From the NCBI RefSeq assembly GCF_000377625.1, contig NZ_KB898325.1, positions 434,001 to 498,000 on the forward strand: a DNA stretch of 64,000 bases. Direction: 5' to 3'. This DNA comes from Prevotella veroralis DSM 19559 = JCM 6290 (lineage in GTDB: Bacteria; Bacteroidota; Bacteroidia; Bacteroidales; Bacteroidaceae). Within the stretch, counting starts at the first letter, position 1. Each line of letters starts with the position of its first letter. Of the stretch, positions 26,537 through 35,407 are shown in pieces. The notes beneath the pieces were generated by a model. The model saw only the letters and a list, made by a program, of their open reading frames with translations. It ran no database searches and was not told where the DNA came from. A program made the position numbers and the translations under genes.

Positions 26537-27937
26537 CTACTTAGATGCTGTCTTTGCTTTCTTTGTAACAGTCTTTTTAGTTGAAGCCTTCTTAGCAGGA
26601 GCTTTCTTTGCAAGCTCTGCCCTCAACTCTTCTTCCTGTGCTTCTAGCTTCTCAACCTTAGCTTGAAGATGAGAGATTTCCTTCGTCTTAATCTCAATCT
26701 CCTCACCTTGATTGCGTATAGTAGTGAGCAAACCATTCAGTTCCTCATTATCAATCTCGGCTGGATAAAGGCTATTGACACGACTGATGAAGTCGCCAAG
26801 AATATTCATATAATTGGTAAAGGCATCAAAAGGACTCGTATATATTCCTCGATTCATACCAACACGCGAAGGTTTGGTTGACATAAATCGGAAGTTATCA
26901 CTAGCCTGCAGATAGTCCCAGTCCTGATTGATACGTGGGTCGTTGGCAATTCGTACACGATCGGCAATACCATAAAGTTTGTTGAAAGCTTCACGCTGCA
27001 TTGCATTACCTAACCACGTGCTAACATCACGCTCCTCATCCATCCAACTTAACGTATCTGGTACAGAGAGACTATCCACGCTCTTTAGTTTTATGCAAAT
27101 CTCTGTCGGGGTAGAGAATGTTATGCCACGTTGTTTCGCACACGCAGGCAATGCCTTGAGGAATTCTAAGATATTACTTGATAATGGTTGTTCTATTCCC
27201 AAAGCAGAAAGATTCATAAAGATACCAATAACCTGTTCCTCTTTGGGTAGTGCCGCAATCTCATCCATATAAGTATCAGCAAACAAAGGATAGCCTTCCC
27301 AGTCTGAATTGTTGAAGCGAAGGGATATATCATCGCTCAACTTTATGTCACGTAATAACAGTTTAAGGTTAGGATCCAATGCACAATTATATACATAATG
27401 TGGACTCTTCCAGCCTAATACGTGCTTTGCGCCTTCGGTCAACATAGCTTTAAAGCCCATTTGCGAAGCAAGTAAACCGATCTCATCACTATAGATAAGG
27501 GATGAGTTGCGGAGAACCTTTGGCGTCTGACCGAAATACTCTTTGATCTTCTTTGCCTGACGCTTTACCTCCGCCTTAAAACTATCCTCATTAGCCAGAG
27601 AAGCAAGACCATGTGAATAAGGTTCTGCCAAGAACTCTACACAACCCGTATTATTTAGCTCCTGCAACTTCTCAAGAACTTGTGGGGCGTGCATTTCAAC
27701 TTCCTCTATTCCTACACCCGATAATGAGAAAGCCACTTTAAAAGCTTTTCCATGTTCATGAATCATCTGTAACATTGCCTCCAATGCAGGCATATAACTC
27801 TTTTCAGCTATCTCTGTTACCGAACGTTCATTCTCAAAACTATCATAATAATAATGGTCAGTTCCAATATCAAAGAAGCGATAACGCTTTAAGTGAATGA
27901 CCTGATGTATCTCGAAATATAAACAAATTGTCTTCAT
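26537..27937 (-). CDS. Glycoside hydrolase family 57 protein (alpha-amylase/glucan-active)
   Basis: A 466-residue cytosolic GH57 enzyme, third gene of the glycogen operon. The start CLYFEIHQVIHLKRYRFFDIG is the GH57 motif-1 type (HQ). The central VEFLAEPYSHGLASL and FGQTPKVLRNSSLIYSDEIG blocks match later conserved regions that carry the acidic catalytic residues. It probably trims or remodels alpha-1,4-glucan. The C-terminus has a coiled coil (about 395-440, LLTTIRNQGEEIEIKTKEISHLQAKVEKLEAQEEEL) followed by a Lys/Ala-rich tail (KKAPAKKASTKKTVTKKAK) unlike the catalytic core. It lies 47 bases after the glycosyltransferase gene. Confidence 0.88.
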   Translation of the reverse strand: MKTICLYFEIHQVIHLKRYRFFDIGTDHYYYDSFENERSVTEIAEKSYMPALEAMLQMIHEHGKAFKVAFSLSGVGIEEVEMHAPQVLEKLQELNNTGCVEFLAEPYSHGLASLANEDSFKAEVKRQAKKIKEYFGQTPKVLRNSSLIYSDEIGLLASQMGFKAMLTEGAKHVLGWKSPHYVYNCALDPNLKLLLRDIKLSDDISLRFNNSDWEGYPLFADTYMDEIAALPKEEQVIGIFMNLSALGIEQPLSSNILEFLKALPACAKQRGITFSTPTEICIKLKSVDSLSVPDTLSWMDEERDVSTWLGNAMQREAFNKLYGIADRVRIANDPRINQDWDYLQASDNFRFMSTKPSRVGMNRGIYTSPFDAFTNYMNILGDFISRVNSLYPAEIDNEELNGLLTTIRNQGEEIEIKTKEISHLQAKVEKLEAQEEELRAELAKKAPAKKASTKKTVTKKAKTASK

Positions 27938-27984
27938 TGCTAATTATTTTGGTTTTTAAAAGATTATGGTTTTTAACGTTACAT

Positions 27985-29253
27985 TTATTGCCAACCTAAT
28001 GTGCGGAGATAGAGCTCACGAATCCATGCACCAACTTTCTCCCACGTAATCTGGTCGACTTCTCGTTTGCCCTCTTCTGATAAATAATCGAAGAGACTCT
28101 CGTTATGGCAAATAGAATATATGGCATCTGACAGTGCATTAATATCCCAATAATCTACCTTTATACAATTATCAAGAATCTCCGCGCATCCACTTTGCTT
28201 TGATATAATCGTTGGTGTTCCGCACTGCATAGCCTCTAAGGGAGAGATTCCAAAGGGTTCGCTGACTGATGGCATAACGTAAACATCCGAAGCCTTTAAG
28301 CACTCATAGACTTGTTTACCACGCATAAAGCCAGGGAAATGAAACCGATCCGCAATACCACGTTCAGCTGCTAGAGTTATCATTTGTTCCATCATATCTC
28401 CCGAGCCTGCCATACAGAAACGGACATTGCGCGTGCGATGGAGAACCATATTAGCAGCTTCAACAAAATATTCTGGTCCTTTCTGCATCGTTATTCGACC
28501 GAGGAAAGTAACAACCTTCTCCTTACCTTTATGGTCTGGGCGTGGTATGTCTGCAATCTCCTTATCCAATGGATAAACAGCATTGTGTACTGTAAATACC
28601 TTTCGGGAATCTTGATGATACTGATGTATAACTGTCTGGCGTGTCAATTCAGATACACACATGATACAATCCGCATTATCCATACCATCTTTCTCTATAC
28701 CATACACGATAGGATTTACTTTACCACGCGAACGGTCGAAGTCAGTTGCGTGTACGTGAATACACAAGGGCTTACCACTAACACGTTTCGCATGTATACC
28801 AGCAGGATAAGTCAACCAATCATGTGCATGAATAATATCGAAATCGTATGTACGTGCAACAACACCTGCTATAATCGAATAATTATTAATCTCCTCGTGC
28901 AAATTTGAAGGATAACCACCAGCAAAGTCCATTGCGCCAAGCTCGTTAACATGCATATAATTGAAGTCGGCATAGATATGCTCACGCAACTTGAAATAAA
29001 GTTCTGGGGACATTACATTGCCTAAGCGATTCTTCACATAATCATAACTAAGCTCACGATAAGCAATAGGCACGTGATTCATTGCTACAATATCAGCATA
29101 ATTCCGGTCTTCATCACCGAAAGGATGAGGCAAACAAAGGATTGTCTCAATATCACCTTGTGCATGGAGTCCCTCAGAAATACCGAAGTTCGCAGTTGCA
29201 AGACCACCATATACGTGGGGAGGATACTCCCATCCAAACATTAAAACTTTCAT
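27985..29253 (-). CDS. Glycogen synthase-like glycosyltransferase (GT4/GT5 fold)
   Basis: A 422-residue GT-B enzyme, second in the glycogen operon. The N-terminal FGWEYPPHVYGGLATANFGISEGL carries the donor-binding GGL of glycogen synthases. IIHAHDWLTYPAG follows, and the C-terminal half has VTFLGRITMQKGPEYFVEAA and EPFGISPLEAMQCGTPTI, the E-x7-E signature. It probably extends alpha-1,4-glucan from a nucleotide sugar. It lies 14 bases after the debranching-enzyme gene and is clearly co-transcribed. Polymer and donor are inferred from this conserved Bacteroidetes gene trio. Confidence 0.88.
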   Translation of the reverse strand: MKVLMFGWEYPPHVYGGLATANFGISEGLHAQGDIETILCLPHPFGDEDRNYADIVAMNHVPIAYRELSYDYVKNRLGNVMSPELYFKLREHIYADFNYMHVNELGAMDFAGGYPSNLHEEINNYSIIAGVVARTYDFDIIHAHDWLTYPAGIHAKRVSGKPLCIHVHATDFDRSRGKVNPIVYGIEKDGMDNADCIMCVSELTRQTVIHQYHQDSRKVFTVHNAVYPLDKEIADIPRPDHKGKEKVVTFLGRITMQKGPEYFVEAANMVLHRTRNVRFCMAGSGDMMEQMITLAAERGIADRFHFPGFMRGKQVYECLKASDVYVMPSVSEPFGISPLEAMQCGTPTIISKQSGCAEILDNCIKVDYWDINALSDAIYSICHNESLFDYLSEEGKREVDQITWEKVGAWIRELYLRTLGWQ

Positions 29254-29267
29254 ACTTGTTCTGCCTT

Positions 29268-31211
29268 TTAATATTTATACTTCTCTAGCAACTCTAATGT
29301 ACGCAGGACTTCGGCCACATTCATAGCAAAAGAGATTGCCCCACGACCACTGAATGGAGGATTGCCATCGAATAGCTCTGGTAATGTGCTAAGACAATGA
29401 TTAAACATTTCATCCTCATAGCCAACCAACTGGCGTTCCACAAAACTTAATCGGGTTTGCTTATAGAGTTTTAAACAAGCCTCCAAATAGAAGCCTTCCA
29501 ACCAAGGCCAAGCTGTTCCCTGATGATATGCCTGATCACGTTGTGCTTGTGGTCCAGTATACATTGGATTATAACCTCCGCTTTTGGGAGAAAGTGAGCG
29601 AAGTCCCTTAGGCGTTAGTAACTCACGTGTACAAACATCCAATACTCCTCGTTTTTGCTTTTGATCAAGTGGCGAATAATCAAGGGCTACGGCGAAAACC
29701 ATATTAGGGCGAACGCTCCAATCAATCATCTTACCATCAACAAAGTCGTAAAGATAACCATATTCATTTAAGAAGGTATCAATGAAGGAGGCTTTACACT
29801 TATCTGCTAATACTTCCAGCTTATCGGCATATTCTTCATTACCTGATTCCCGCTCTATTGTTGCTACAAAGCGTAACGCATTATACCAAAGGGCATTGAA
29901 CTCAACAATATATCCAGAACGGGGAACAACAGGCTGACCATTATTCATAGAGTTCATCCATGTAATAGCCTCTCCTTTAGCGTCTGCATAGAGCAAACCG
30001 TTCTCATCTAGAATAAGATTAGGATGTTTGTCTGTGGCAAGATAGTCTATAATGTCATGCAAGAAAGTTCCATAAAGTTCTTTACAACGGGCTTTACCAG
30101 CCTTCTTTGCATATTGTTGTATTGCCCAAACACACCAAAGAGGGACATCTGGTTTATCCATCTCATAGATATCTACACTAACAGGTTTGTCATTCATAAA
30201 CTCGCGTAAACCTTTCTCTGCAGTCTGCATAACAAGTTCAAAGTAGTCCTGTTCTTCTATACTCAATGTTAATCCTGGCAATGAAATAAATTGATCACGA
30301 GCACGGCACTTAAACCAAGGATAACCTGCAAGGATATAGCGTTCATCATTCTTTGTACGATTATGGAATTGATGAGCTGCATTGACAAGACAATGGAAGA
30401 AATTGTCTCGCGGACTTCTTGACTCAACTTCTTTATCAAATAAATCTTGTAAAGTTGACGTGTCACATTCTGCTGTTGACGCCGCAAAAACGATACTTTC
30501 CCCTTTACTAATGTTCATCTCAAAGTAGCCTGGAACATATAAATCTTCATTAGAATCATAACCCCGTTCCTGCTCTTTTGGATATTCTAAACCACGATAC
30601 CAATAAGGTTCAAAATGGAACTCATTATGCTTCGAGAATTGCATAAAAAGTATTGGATAACCAGTGTACATGCAAGTACTAATACCATTGTCTACTGGTT
30701 GATAAGAACGATTTACAGCCGAATTCTCATGTGTAAACTGTCTAACACTACGAAAAGCAAGAAATGGACGAAATTGTAAAGTAGTTTGAGAATGAGCTTC
30801 TAATAATGTATAACGAATTAAGATGCGATCCTCATAGTGCTGGAAAACAACTTCTTTCTTTAATAATACACCGCCCACTCGATAAATAGTGGTAGGCACT
30901 ATGTCACAGTCGAACTCACGGATATACTTATGTCCTTGTGGACTAAAGCTCCCACCTTGATACTTATGTAATCCTAGGTTAAATGCTGCACCATGCTGAA
31001 TGACCGTTGGATCAAGCGAACTCAGTAATACATGGTTCTCATCATCCAGCTCTGGAACTGGTACAACAAGTAAGCCATGATACTTACGTGTATTACAGTC
31101 AACGATTGTCGAACAAGAATAAGCCCCAGATCGATTGGTGCGTAATAACTCTCTAGGAAGCGAATCTTGCAGGTTACTCATTAGCCCCTTTTCTAATTTT
31201 AAGTAGCTCAT
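29268..31211 (-). CDS. Glycogen debranching enzyme (amylo-alpha-1,6-glucosidase, GH133 type)
   Basis: A 647-residue protein with an N-terminal GDE_N_bac domain (about 15-220, with RTNRSGAYSCSTIVDCNTRKYHGLLV) and a C-terminal (alpha/alpha)6 amylo-glucosidase domain (about 280-640). The latter includes YILAGYPWFKCRARDQFISLPGL, DANGLLYADA-like and YHQGTAWPWLEGFYLEA blocks. It removes alpha-1,6 branches from glycogen. First gene of the operon, with a promoter at plus 31290-31297 and a hairpin in its leader (31259-31276). No alpha-glucanotransferase domain is seen, unlike the eukaryotic enzyme. Confidence 0.93.
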   Translation of the reverse strand: MSYLKLEKGLMSNLQDSLPRELLRTNRSGAYSCSTIVDCNTRKYHGLLVVPVPELDDENHVLLSSLDPTVIQHGAAFNLGLHKYQGGSFSPQGHKYIREFDCDIVPTTIYRVGGVLLKKEVVFQHYEDRILIRYTLLEAHSQTTLQFRPFLAFRSVRQFTHENSAVNRSYQPVDNGISTCMYTGYPILFMQFSKHNEFHFEPYWYRGLEYPKEQERGYDSNEDLYVPGYFEMNISKGESIVFAASTAECDTSTLQDLFDKEVESRSPRDNFFHCLVNAAHQFHNRTKNDERYILAGYPWFKCRARDQFISLPGLTLSIEEQDYFELVMQTAEKGLREFMNDKPVSVDIYEMDKPDVPLWCVWAIQQYAKKAGKARCKELYGTFLHDIIDYLATDKHPNLILDENGLLYADAKGEAITWMNSMNNGQPVVPRSGYIVEFNALWYNALRFVATIERESGNEEYADKLEVLADKCKASFIDTFLNEYGYLYDFVDGKMIDWSVRPNMVFAVALDYSPLDQKQKRGVLDVCTRELLTPKGLRSLSPKSGGYNPMYTGPQAQRDQAYHQGTAWPWLEGFYLEACLKLYKQTRLSFVERQLVGYEDEMFNHCLSTLPELFDGNPPFSGRGAISFAMNVAEVLRTLELLEKYKY

Positions 31212-31258
31212 GTCTTTTAAGGTTTTATGTATATTGTTTGGTTTCTTCTAATTAAATA

Positions 31259-31276
31259 GTAGTCTTCAACGACTAC
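31259..31276 (-). promoter_or_regulatory. Leader hairpin of the glycogen operon
   Basis: GTAGTC-N6-GACTAC forms a hairpin in the predicted 5' untranslated region, about 10 bases after the expected transcription start and 48 bases before the ATG. It may control message stability. Confidence 0.45.
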
Positions 31277-31289
31277 CCTATACGGAGTC

Positions 31290-31297
31290 CAAAGATA
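31290..31297 (-). promoter_or_regulatory. -7 element of the glycogen operon
   Basis: On the minus strand this reads TATCTTTG, fitting TAnnTTTG. It gives a leader of about 70 bases before the debranching-enzyme gene. Confidence 0.72.
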
Positions 31298-31415
31298 CAC
31301 TTTTTTTTTGAAATGGCACTAGATAGAGCTTATTATTTTCCACATGAGGGTGTAAAAGTAAGATTCTGCATCGTAAAAAGAATTTCAAGAGTTCCAGACC
31401 TAATCCACCTATTAT

Positions 31416-32360
31416 TTATAATAGGTCAGGTATTAAAAAATTGAGAACCTCTTTCTTTACGCTTAATTTGCATACTCCTACAGGCGTACCATTAAGTAAT
31501 CTTCCATCAACACTAACTGGTGTATGTTCGTCAACTTGCAATTCTAGTTCCTTTGTGCGATAAGCTCGTACACCCTTATGGTTTAGTATTCTACCTCGTA
31601 ACAAAAGATATAATCCTTCTATTGTCTGTAAGGTTTTAGGTTGAGAAACAACAGAGACATCTAACAAACCATTATACGGAACTGCACTAGGAGTCTGTCC
31701 ATAACCTAAAGCGTTACCGATGCAAACCGTCATTAATCGGCGTTTAATATCTTCTGTATCGATATGAAGGTGCATTAAGAAATCAACTCTCTGGAAGAGT
31801 AAAAGAAGACTAGAAAAGATGAATGACAATGTGCGAGAAACAAAAAGATGGCGTGTACGACGGCGAAGTCCCATGATAGTTGCGACCAAGCCAGCATTCA
31901 CACAATTCAAAAAATAGCGATGACAACTTTCTTCTTTTCTATTGCGATAGCGTATACAACCAAGGTCTACCTTTCTGACTCTCCGCTTGCTAAGCCATTC
32001 AATGGTCTGCTCAAGTTTATATTCATCAAATCCCCAAAAATGAGCAAAATCATTAATTACACCATTCGGGATTACTCCTAATGAAATACTCTCACGAATT
32101 GCTGGCTCCAAAGACATTAAGCAATTAACTGCATCATTCAGTGCAGAATCACCGCCAAAGATGATAATTGTTTTATACCCATTATTAATCATCATCATTG
32201 TAAGGCGTTCAACACTACGAGGGTGTTCGCTCTGCACCATATCATATTGTATATGGTGAGCCTCTAAACAATGTTCAGCTTGTTCCCACTTCTTTACAGG
32301 ATTACTTAGCAATCCATTCTTAGGGCAATAGATAATACCCCATCTATTCTCGTCTACCAT
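31416..32360 (-). CDS. Divergent diacylglycerol kinase-family protein
   Basis: A 314-residue homologue of the YegS/DgkB lipid kinases. The fold is indicated by FGGDSALNDAV at about 69-78 and VIPNGVINDFAHFWGF, but the canonical GGDGT is changed to GGDSA and the N-terminal NPxSG loop to CPKNG. The C-terminal beta-sandwich ends with VDGRLLNGTPVGVCKLSVKKEVLNFL, as in the family. It overlaps the upstream miaA stop by seven bases and is probably co-transcribed. The altered nucleotide loop leaves open whether it is an active kinase. An ACCTATTAT palindrome overlaps its stop codon. Confidence 0.78.
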   Translation of the reverse strand: MVDENRWGIIYCPKNGLLSNPVKKWEQAEHCLEAHHIQYDMVQSEHPRSVERLTMMMINNGYKTIIIFGGDSALNDAVNCLMSLEPAIRESISLGVIPNGVINDFAHFWGFDEYKLEQTIEWLSKRRVRKVDLGCIRYRNRKEESCHRYFLNCVNAGLVATIMGLRRRTRHLFVSRTLSFIFSSLLLLFQRVDFLMHLHIDTEDIKRRLMTVCIGNALGYGQTPSAVPYNGLLDVSVVSQPKTLQTIEGLYLLLRGRILNHKGVRAYRTKELELQVDEHTPVSVDGRLLNGTPVGVCKLSVKKEVLNFLIPDLL

Positions 32361-33322
32361 AAGCTTAATATTTTCTCCACTTTATCTTTCATCGGTTGCA
32401 TTGCATCAATCCAATGTATTGTAAATCCACGTCGCTCCATACCGCGGAACCATGTCATTTGTCGTTTAGCAAACTGATGAATGGCAATCTCTAACTGTCG
32501 GAACATTTCATCATAAGACAATTTTCCTATAAGATATTCCGTTACAAACTTGTATTCGAGACCATAATAAATAAGATCATCAGCTGGTATACCACATTTT
32601 AATAAACCATCAACTTCATCAATCATACCAGCCTTTAAACGTTCTTTTAAACGCTTCGTTATCTTTCTCCGTCGTTCTTCACGATCTATATTTACACCTA
32701 TTATTAATGAATCGATCGATGGGCACAGGCGTTCTTCTGTCGACTTTGTGAGGTTATAGGTTTCTATCTCTATCGCACGAATAGCACGCTGACAGGAATC
32801 AACATCAGTCTTATTGTGCATAACAGAATGATTCTTTTCCTTCAAATCAGCTAATAGGTGAGTTAGTTCTTCAAGGCTCTTTTCTTCTAACTTTGCTCGT
32901 AGTTCTGGATTCTGAGGTACTGGCGAGAGGCTATAACCTTTTAACACAGCCTCTATATAGAGCCCCGTACCACCACAGAGAATAGGCAATGCTCCTCTAC
33001 TTCGTATATCCTCATAACAATCAAGGAAATCTTGTTGATAGCGGAAGAGATTATATTTCGTACCAGGCTCACAAATATCTATCAAATGATAAGGTACAAC
33101 ATGACCATCAACCATGTAATCAGCCAAGTCCTTACCCGTACCAATATCCATGCCGCGATACACCTGGCGACTATCAGCACTGATAATTTCAGCGTTGAGG
33201 CGAGCTGCTAAATGCGTTGCAAGATCAGTCTTACCCGAAGCCGTAGGACCTAATATTGTTATCATACGCCTTGCTGGACTATCTTTCGAAAACATTAATT
33301 CACTTGCTTGTTCATGATTCAT
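32354..33322 (-). CDS. miaA: tRNA dimethylallyltransferase
   Basis: Up to 322 residues. It adds a dimethylallyl group to A37 of tRNAs that read codons starting with U. Motifs: P-loop GPTASGKTDLA, SADSRQVYRGMDIGTGK, DICEPGTKYNLFRYQQDF and CGGTGLYIEAVLKG. Family proteins usually start close to the P-loop, corresponding to MITILGPTA (33265). However, a -7 element ends only four bases before the ATG at 33322, so a leaderless start there is plausible. Tyr and Phe tRNAs in this window are expected substrates. Confidence 0.94.
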   Translation of the reverse strand: MNHEQASELMFSKDSPARRMITILGPTASGKTDLATHLAARLNAEIISADSRQVYRGMDIGTGKDLADYMVDGHVVPYHLIDICEPGTKYNLFRYQQDFLDCYEDIRSRGALPILCGGTGLYIEAVLKGYSLSPVPQNPELRAKLEEKSLEELTHLLADLKEKNHSVMHNKTDVDSCQRAIRAIEIETYNLTKSTEERLCPSIDSLIIGVNIDREERRRKITKRLKERLKAGMIDEVDGLLKCGIPADDLIYYGLEYKFVTEYLIGKLSYDEMFRQLEIAIHQFAKRQMTWFRGMERRGFTIHWIDAMQPMKDKVEKILSLW

Positions 33323-33326
33323 GTCA

Positions 33327-33334
33327 CAAAGATA
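33327..33334 (-). promoter_or_regulatory. -7 element of miaA, possibly leaderless
   Basis: TATCTTTG on the minus strand is followed by TGAC and then the ATG at 33322. Transcription would begin at or next to the start codon. The gapA terminator lies just upstream. Confidence 0.6.
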
Positions 33335-33339
33335 ACAAA

Positions 33340-33368
33340 AAAATCCCTGCCAGCAAGCTGACAGGGAC
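33340..33368 (-). terminator. gapA terminator
   Basis: On the minus strand TCCCTGTCAGC pairs with GCTGGCAGGGA (one mismatch) around a TT loop, followed by seven T. It lies 65 bases after the gapA stop and directly abuts the miaA promoter. Confidence 0.85.
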
Positions 33369-33432
33369 TAATATTTTATCCGTCAATAACTCTCTACGCA
33401 AGAGAGAATTGCAGATGACCTTTCGGTTGGTA

Positions 33433-34461
33433 TTACTTCAACTCTGCGAAGTACTTGATTGTACGAACCATCTGAGAAGTATAAGAGTTCTCATTGTCGT
33501 ACCAAGAAACAACCTGTACCTGATAGCAATCATCGCTGATCTTGCTTACCATAGTCTGAGTTGCATCGAACAAAGAACCGAAACGCATACCGATGATATC
33601 AGAAGATACGATCTGATCCTCGTTGTAACCGAAGCTCTCTGTTGCAGCAGCCTTCATTGCAGCGTTGATACCTTCAACAGTTACGTCCTTACCCTTAACA
33701 ACAGCAACAAGGATAGTTGTTGAACCTGTTGGAGTTGGAACGCGCTGTGCAGAACCAATCAACTTACCATTCAACTCTGGGATAACAAGACCGATAGCCT
33801 TAGCTGCACCAGTTGAGTTAGGAACGATGTTGCAAGCACCTGCACGTGAACGACGGAGGTCGCCCTTACGCTGTGGACCATCAAGAATCATCTGATCACC
33901 AGTGTAAGCGTGGATTGTTGACATGATACCTGACTGGATTGGAGCGTATGCATTCAAAGCAGCTGCCATTGGAGCCAAACAGTTTGTTGTACAAGAAGCT
34001 GCAGAAATAACAGTATCAGCTGCAGTCAAAGTCTTGTGGTTTGTATTGAAAACGATAGTAGGAAGATCGTTACCTGCAGGAGCAGAGATAACTACCTTCT
34101 TTGCACCAGCCTTCAAGTGAGCAGAAGCCTTCTCCTTTGATGTATAGAAACCTGTACACTCGAGTACAACGTCTACCTTATTAGCAGCCCATGGGCAGTT
34201 TGCAGCGTCCTTCTCAGCAGAAATCTTAATCTCCTTACCGTCAACGATAATTGAGTCCTCGGTAGCCTCTACAGTGTGCTTACCCTCGCCGAACTTGCCA
34301 GCGAAACCACCCTGAGCGGTATCATACTTCAACAGATGAGCAAGCATCTTAGGACTTGTCAAGTCGTTGATTGCAACAACCTCATAACCTTCAGCCTCAA
34401 ACATCTGACGGAATGCGAGACGACCAATACGGCCAAAGCCGTTAATAGCTACATTTACCAT
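33433..34461 (-). CDS. gapA: Glyceraldehyde-3-phosphate dehydrogenase
   Basis: A 342-residue glycolytic enzyme that oxidises glyceraldehyde-3-phosphate with NAD and phosphate. The Rossmann start [17 protein letters not shown], the active-site [12 protein letters not shown] with its catalytic cysteine, and the C-terminal [17 protein letters not shown] are all present. Length is normal. Codon use looks more biased than in the neighbours, as expected for high expression. It has its own promoter (plus 34545-34552) and strong terminator. Confidence 0.97.
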   Translation of the reverse strand: MVNVAINGFGRIGRLAFRQMFEAEGYEVVAINDLTSPKMLAHLLKYDTAQGGFAGKFGEGKHTVEATEDSIIVDGKEIKISAEKDAANCPWAANKVDVVLECTGFYTSKEKASAHLKAGAKKVVISAPAGNDLPTIVFNTNHKTLTAADTVISAASCTTNCLAPMAAALNAYAPIQSGIMSTIHAYTGDQMILDGPQRKGDLRRSRAGACNIVPNSTGAAKAIGLVIPELNGKLIGSAQRVPTPTGSTTILVAVVKGKDVTVEGINAAMKAAATESFGYNEDQIVSSDIIGMRFGSLFDATQTMVSKISDDCYQVQVVSWYDNENSYTSQMVRTIKYFAELK

Positions 34462-34544
34462 TTTTACTTTAATTTATTTATAAAAGTTTATAAAACCAAT
34501 TGTCTTTTTACCTCCTAATTAAACATTCTTCTATGTTACGATTG

Positions 34545-34552
34545 CAAAGATA
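34545..34552 (-). promoter_or_regulatory. -7 element of gapA
   Basis: On the minus strand TATCTTTG fits TAnnTTTG, with a leader of about 75 bases before the gapA ATG. Confidence 0.72.
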
Positions 34553-34564
34553 CAATATTTTTTT

Positions 34565-34572
34565 TATTTTTG
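34565..34572 (+). promoter_or_regulatory. Possible -7 element upstream of mscL
   Basis: TATTTTTG fits TAnnTTTG and is only 13 bases from the divergent gapA -7 element, so the two promoters are back to back. It would give an mscL leader of about 155 bases. The leader contains a 14-codon frame at 34603-34647 (MARFNCTRESTITR) and an 8-base long-range complementarity (34577-34584 with 34671-34678). Confidence 0.45.
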
Positions 34573-34730
34573 CAGTCGCTTTGCGTTTAAATATTATAAA
34601 AAATGGCTCGTTTCAATTGCACAAGAGAATCAACGATAACGCGATAAACCGTGTTTGTAATATCTATGTAGCAAAGCGCATAGAAAGAATATATAATCAA
34701 TAAAAGAACAAATTAATAACATTTAGAATC

Positions 34731-35156
34731 ATGGGTAAATTCATTCAAGAGTTTAAAGACTTTGCGGTAAAGGGTAACGCAGTTGACATGGCTGTCGGTG
34801 TAATCATTGGTGGCGCATTCGGCAAGATTGTTTCGTCTATCGTTGATGACATTATCATGCCACCTATTGGCTGGTTGATTGGTGGTGCAAAGTTCACAGA
34901 TCTTAAGTACACCCTCCCTGCTGTTCAAATTCCAGGAGTAGAAAAGGTGGAAGCTGCTACCATTAACTATGGTAACTTCTTACAAACTACATTAGACTTC
35001 ATCATCATTGCTTTCTGTGTCTTCCTTTTAGTAAAGGGTATCAACAAACTTTCAAAGAAGAAGACTGAAGAACCAGCTGCACCAGCTCCTGCTCCAGAGC
35101 CGACAGCAGAAGAAAAACTCCTTTCAGAGATACGTGATTTACTAAAGGACAAGTAA
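34731..35156 (+). CDS. mscL: Large-conductance mechanosensitive channel MscL
   Basis: A 141-residue pentameric channel that opens under membrane tension to release solutes during osmotic downshock. The N-terminal amphipathic helix and first span ([40 protein letters not shown]) match the family. A periplasmic loop, second span ([20 protein letters not shown]) and C-terminal helix ([12 protein letters not shown]) follow, joined by an Ala/Pro-rich linker. It lies divergent from gapA and is followed by a clear terminator. Confidence 0.96.
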   Translation: MGKFIQEFKDFAVKGNAVDMAVGVIIGGAFGKIVSSIVDDIIMPPIGWLIGGAKFTDLKYTLPAVQIPGVEKVEAATINYGNFLQTTLDFIIIAFCVFLLVKGINKLSKKKTEEPAAPAPAPEPTAEEKLLSEIRDLLKDK

Positions 35157-35174
35157 TAACTCACAACAAAAAAG

Positions 35175-35206
35175 AAGTCCGAGGCTATAATAGTCTCGGA
35201 CTTTTT
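35175..35206 (+). terminator. mscL terminator
   Basis: AAGTCCGAG (35175-35183) pairs with CTCGGACTT (35195-35203), followed by T-rich sequence. It lies 19 bases after the stop. Confidence 0.85.
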
Positions 35207-35407
35207 ATCTTTACAGATTTATTTAACTTTATCTTCCATAACAGGAAAGCACTTTCTTATTCCCAAGAGAGCCTTTCCTTCTTTTGAAGTAAGTCTTCGC
35301 TAAAACATTAATAATGCTTCCTTTAAATATTGATTATAACTCACTGATAACCAGCTATAATATAATTTCATCATCCAAAAGCAATTATACGTATCTAACA
35401 TGAGGAT

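Noticed and set aside
28384..28908. A 174-codon plus-strand frame inside the glycogen synthase-like gene
   Set aside because: It is antisense to a well-supported glycosyltransferase and its sequence has no protein-family character.
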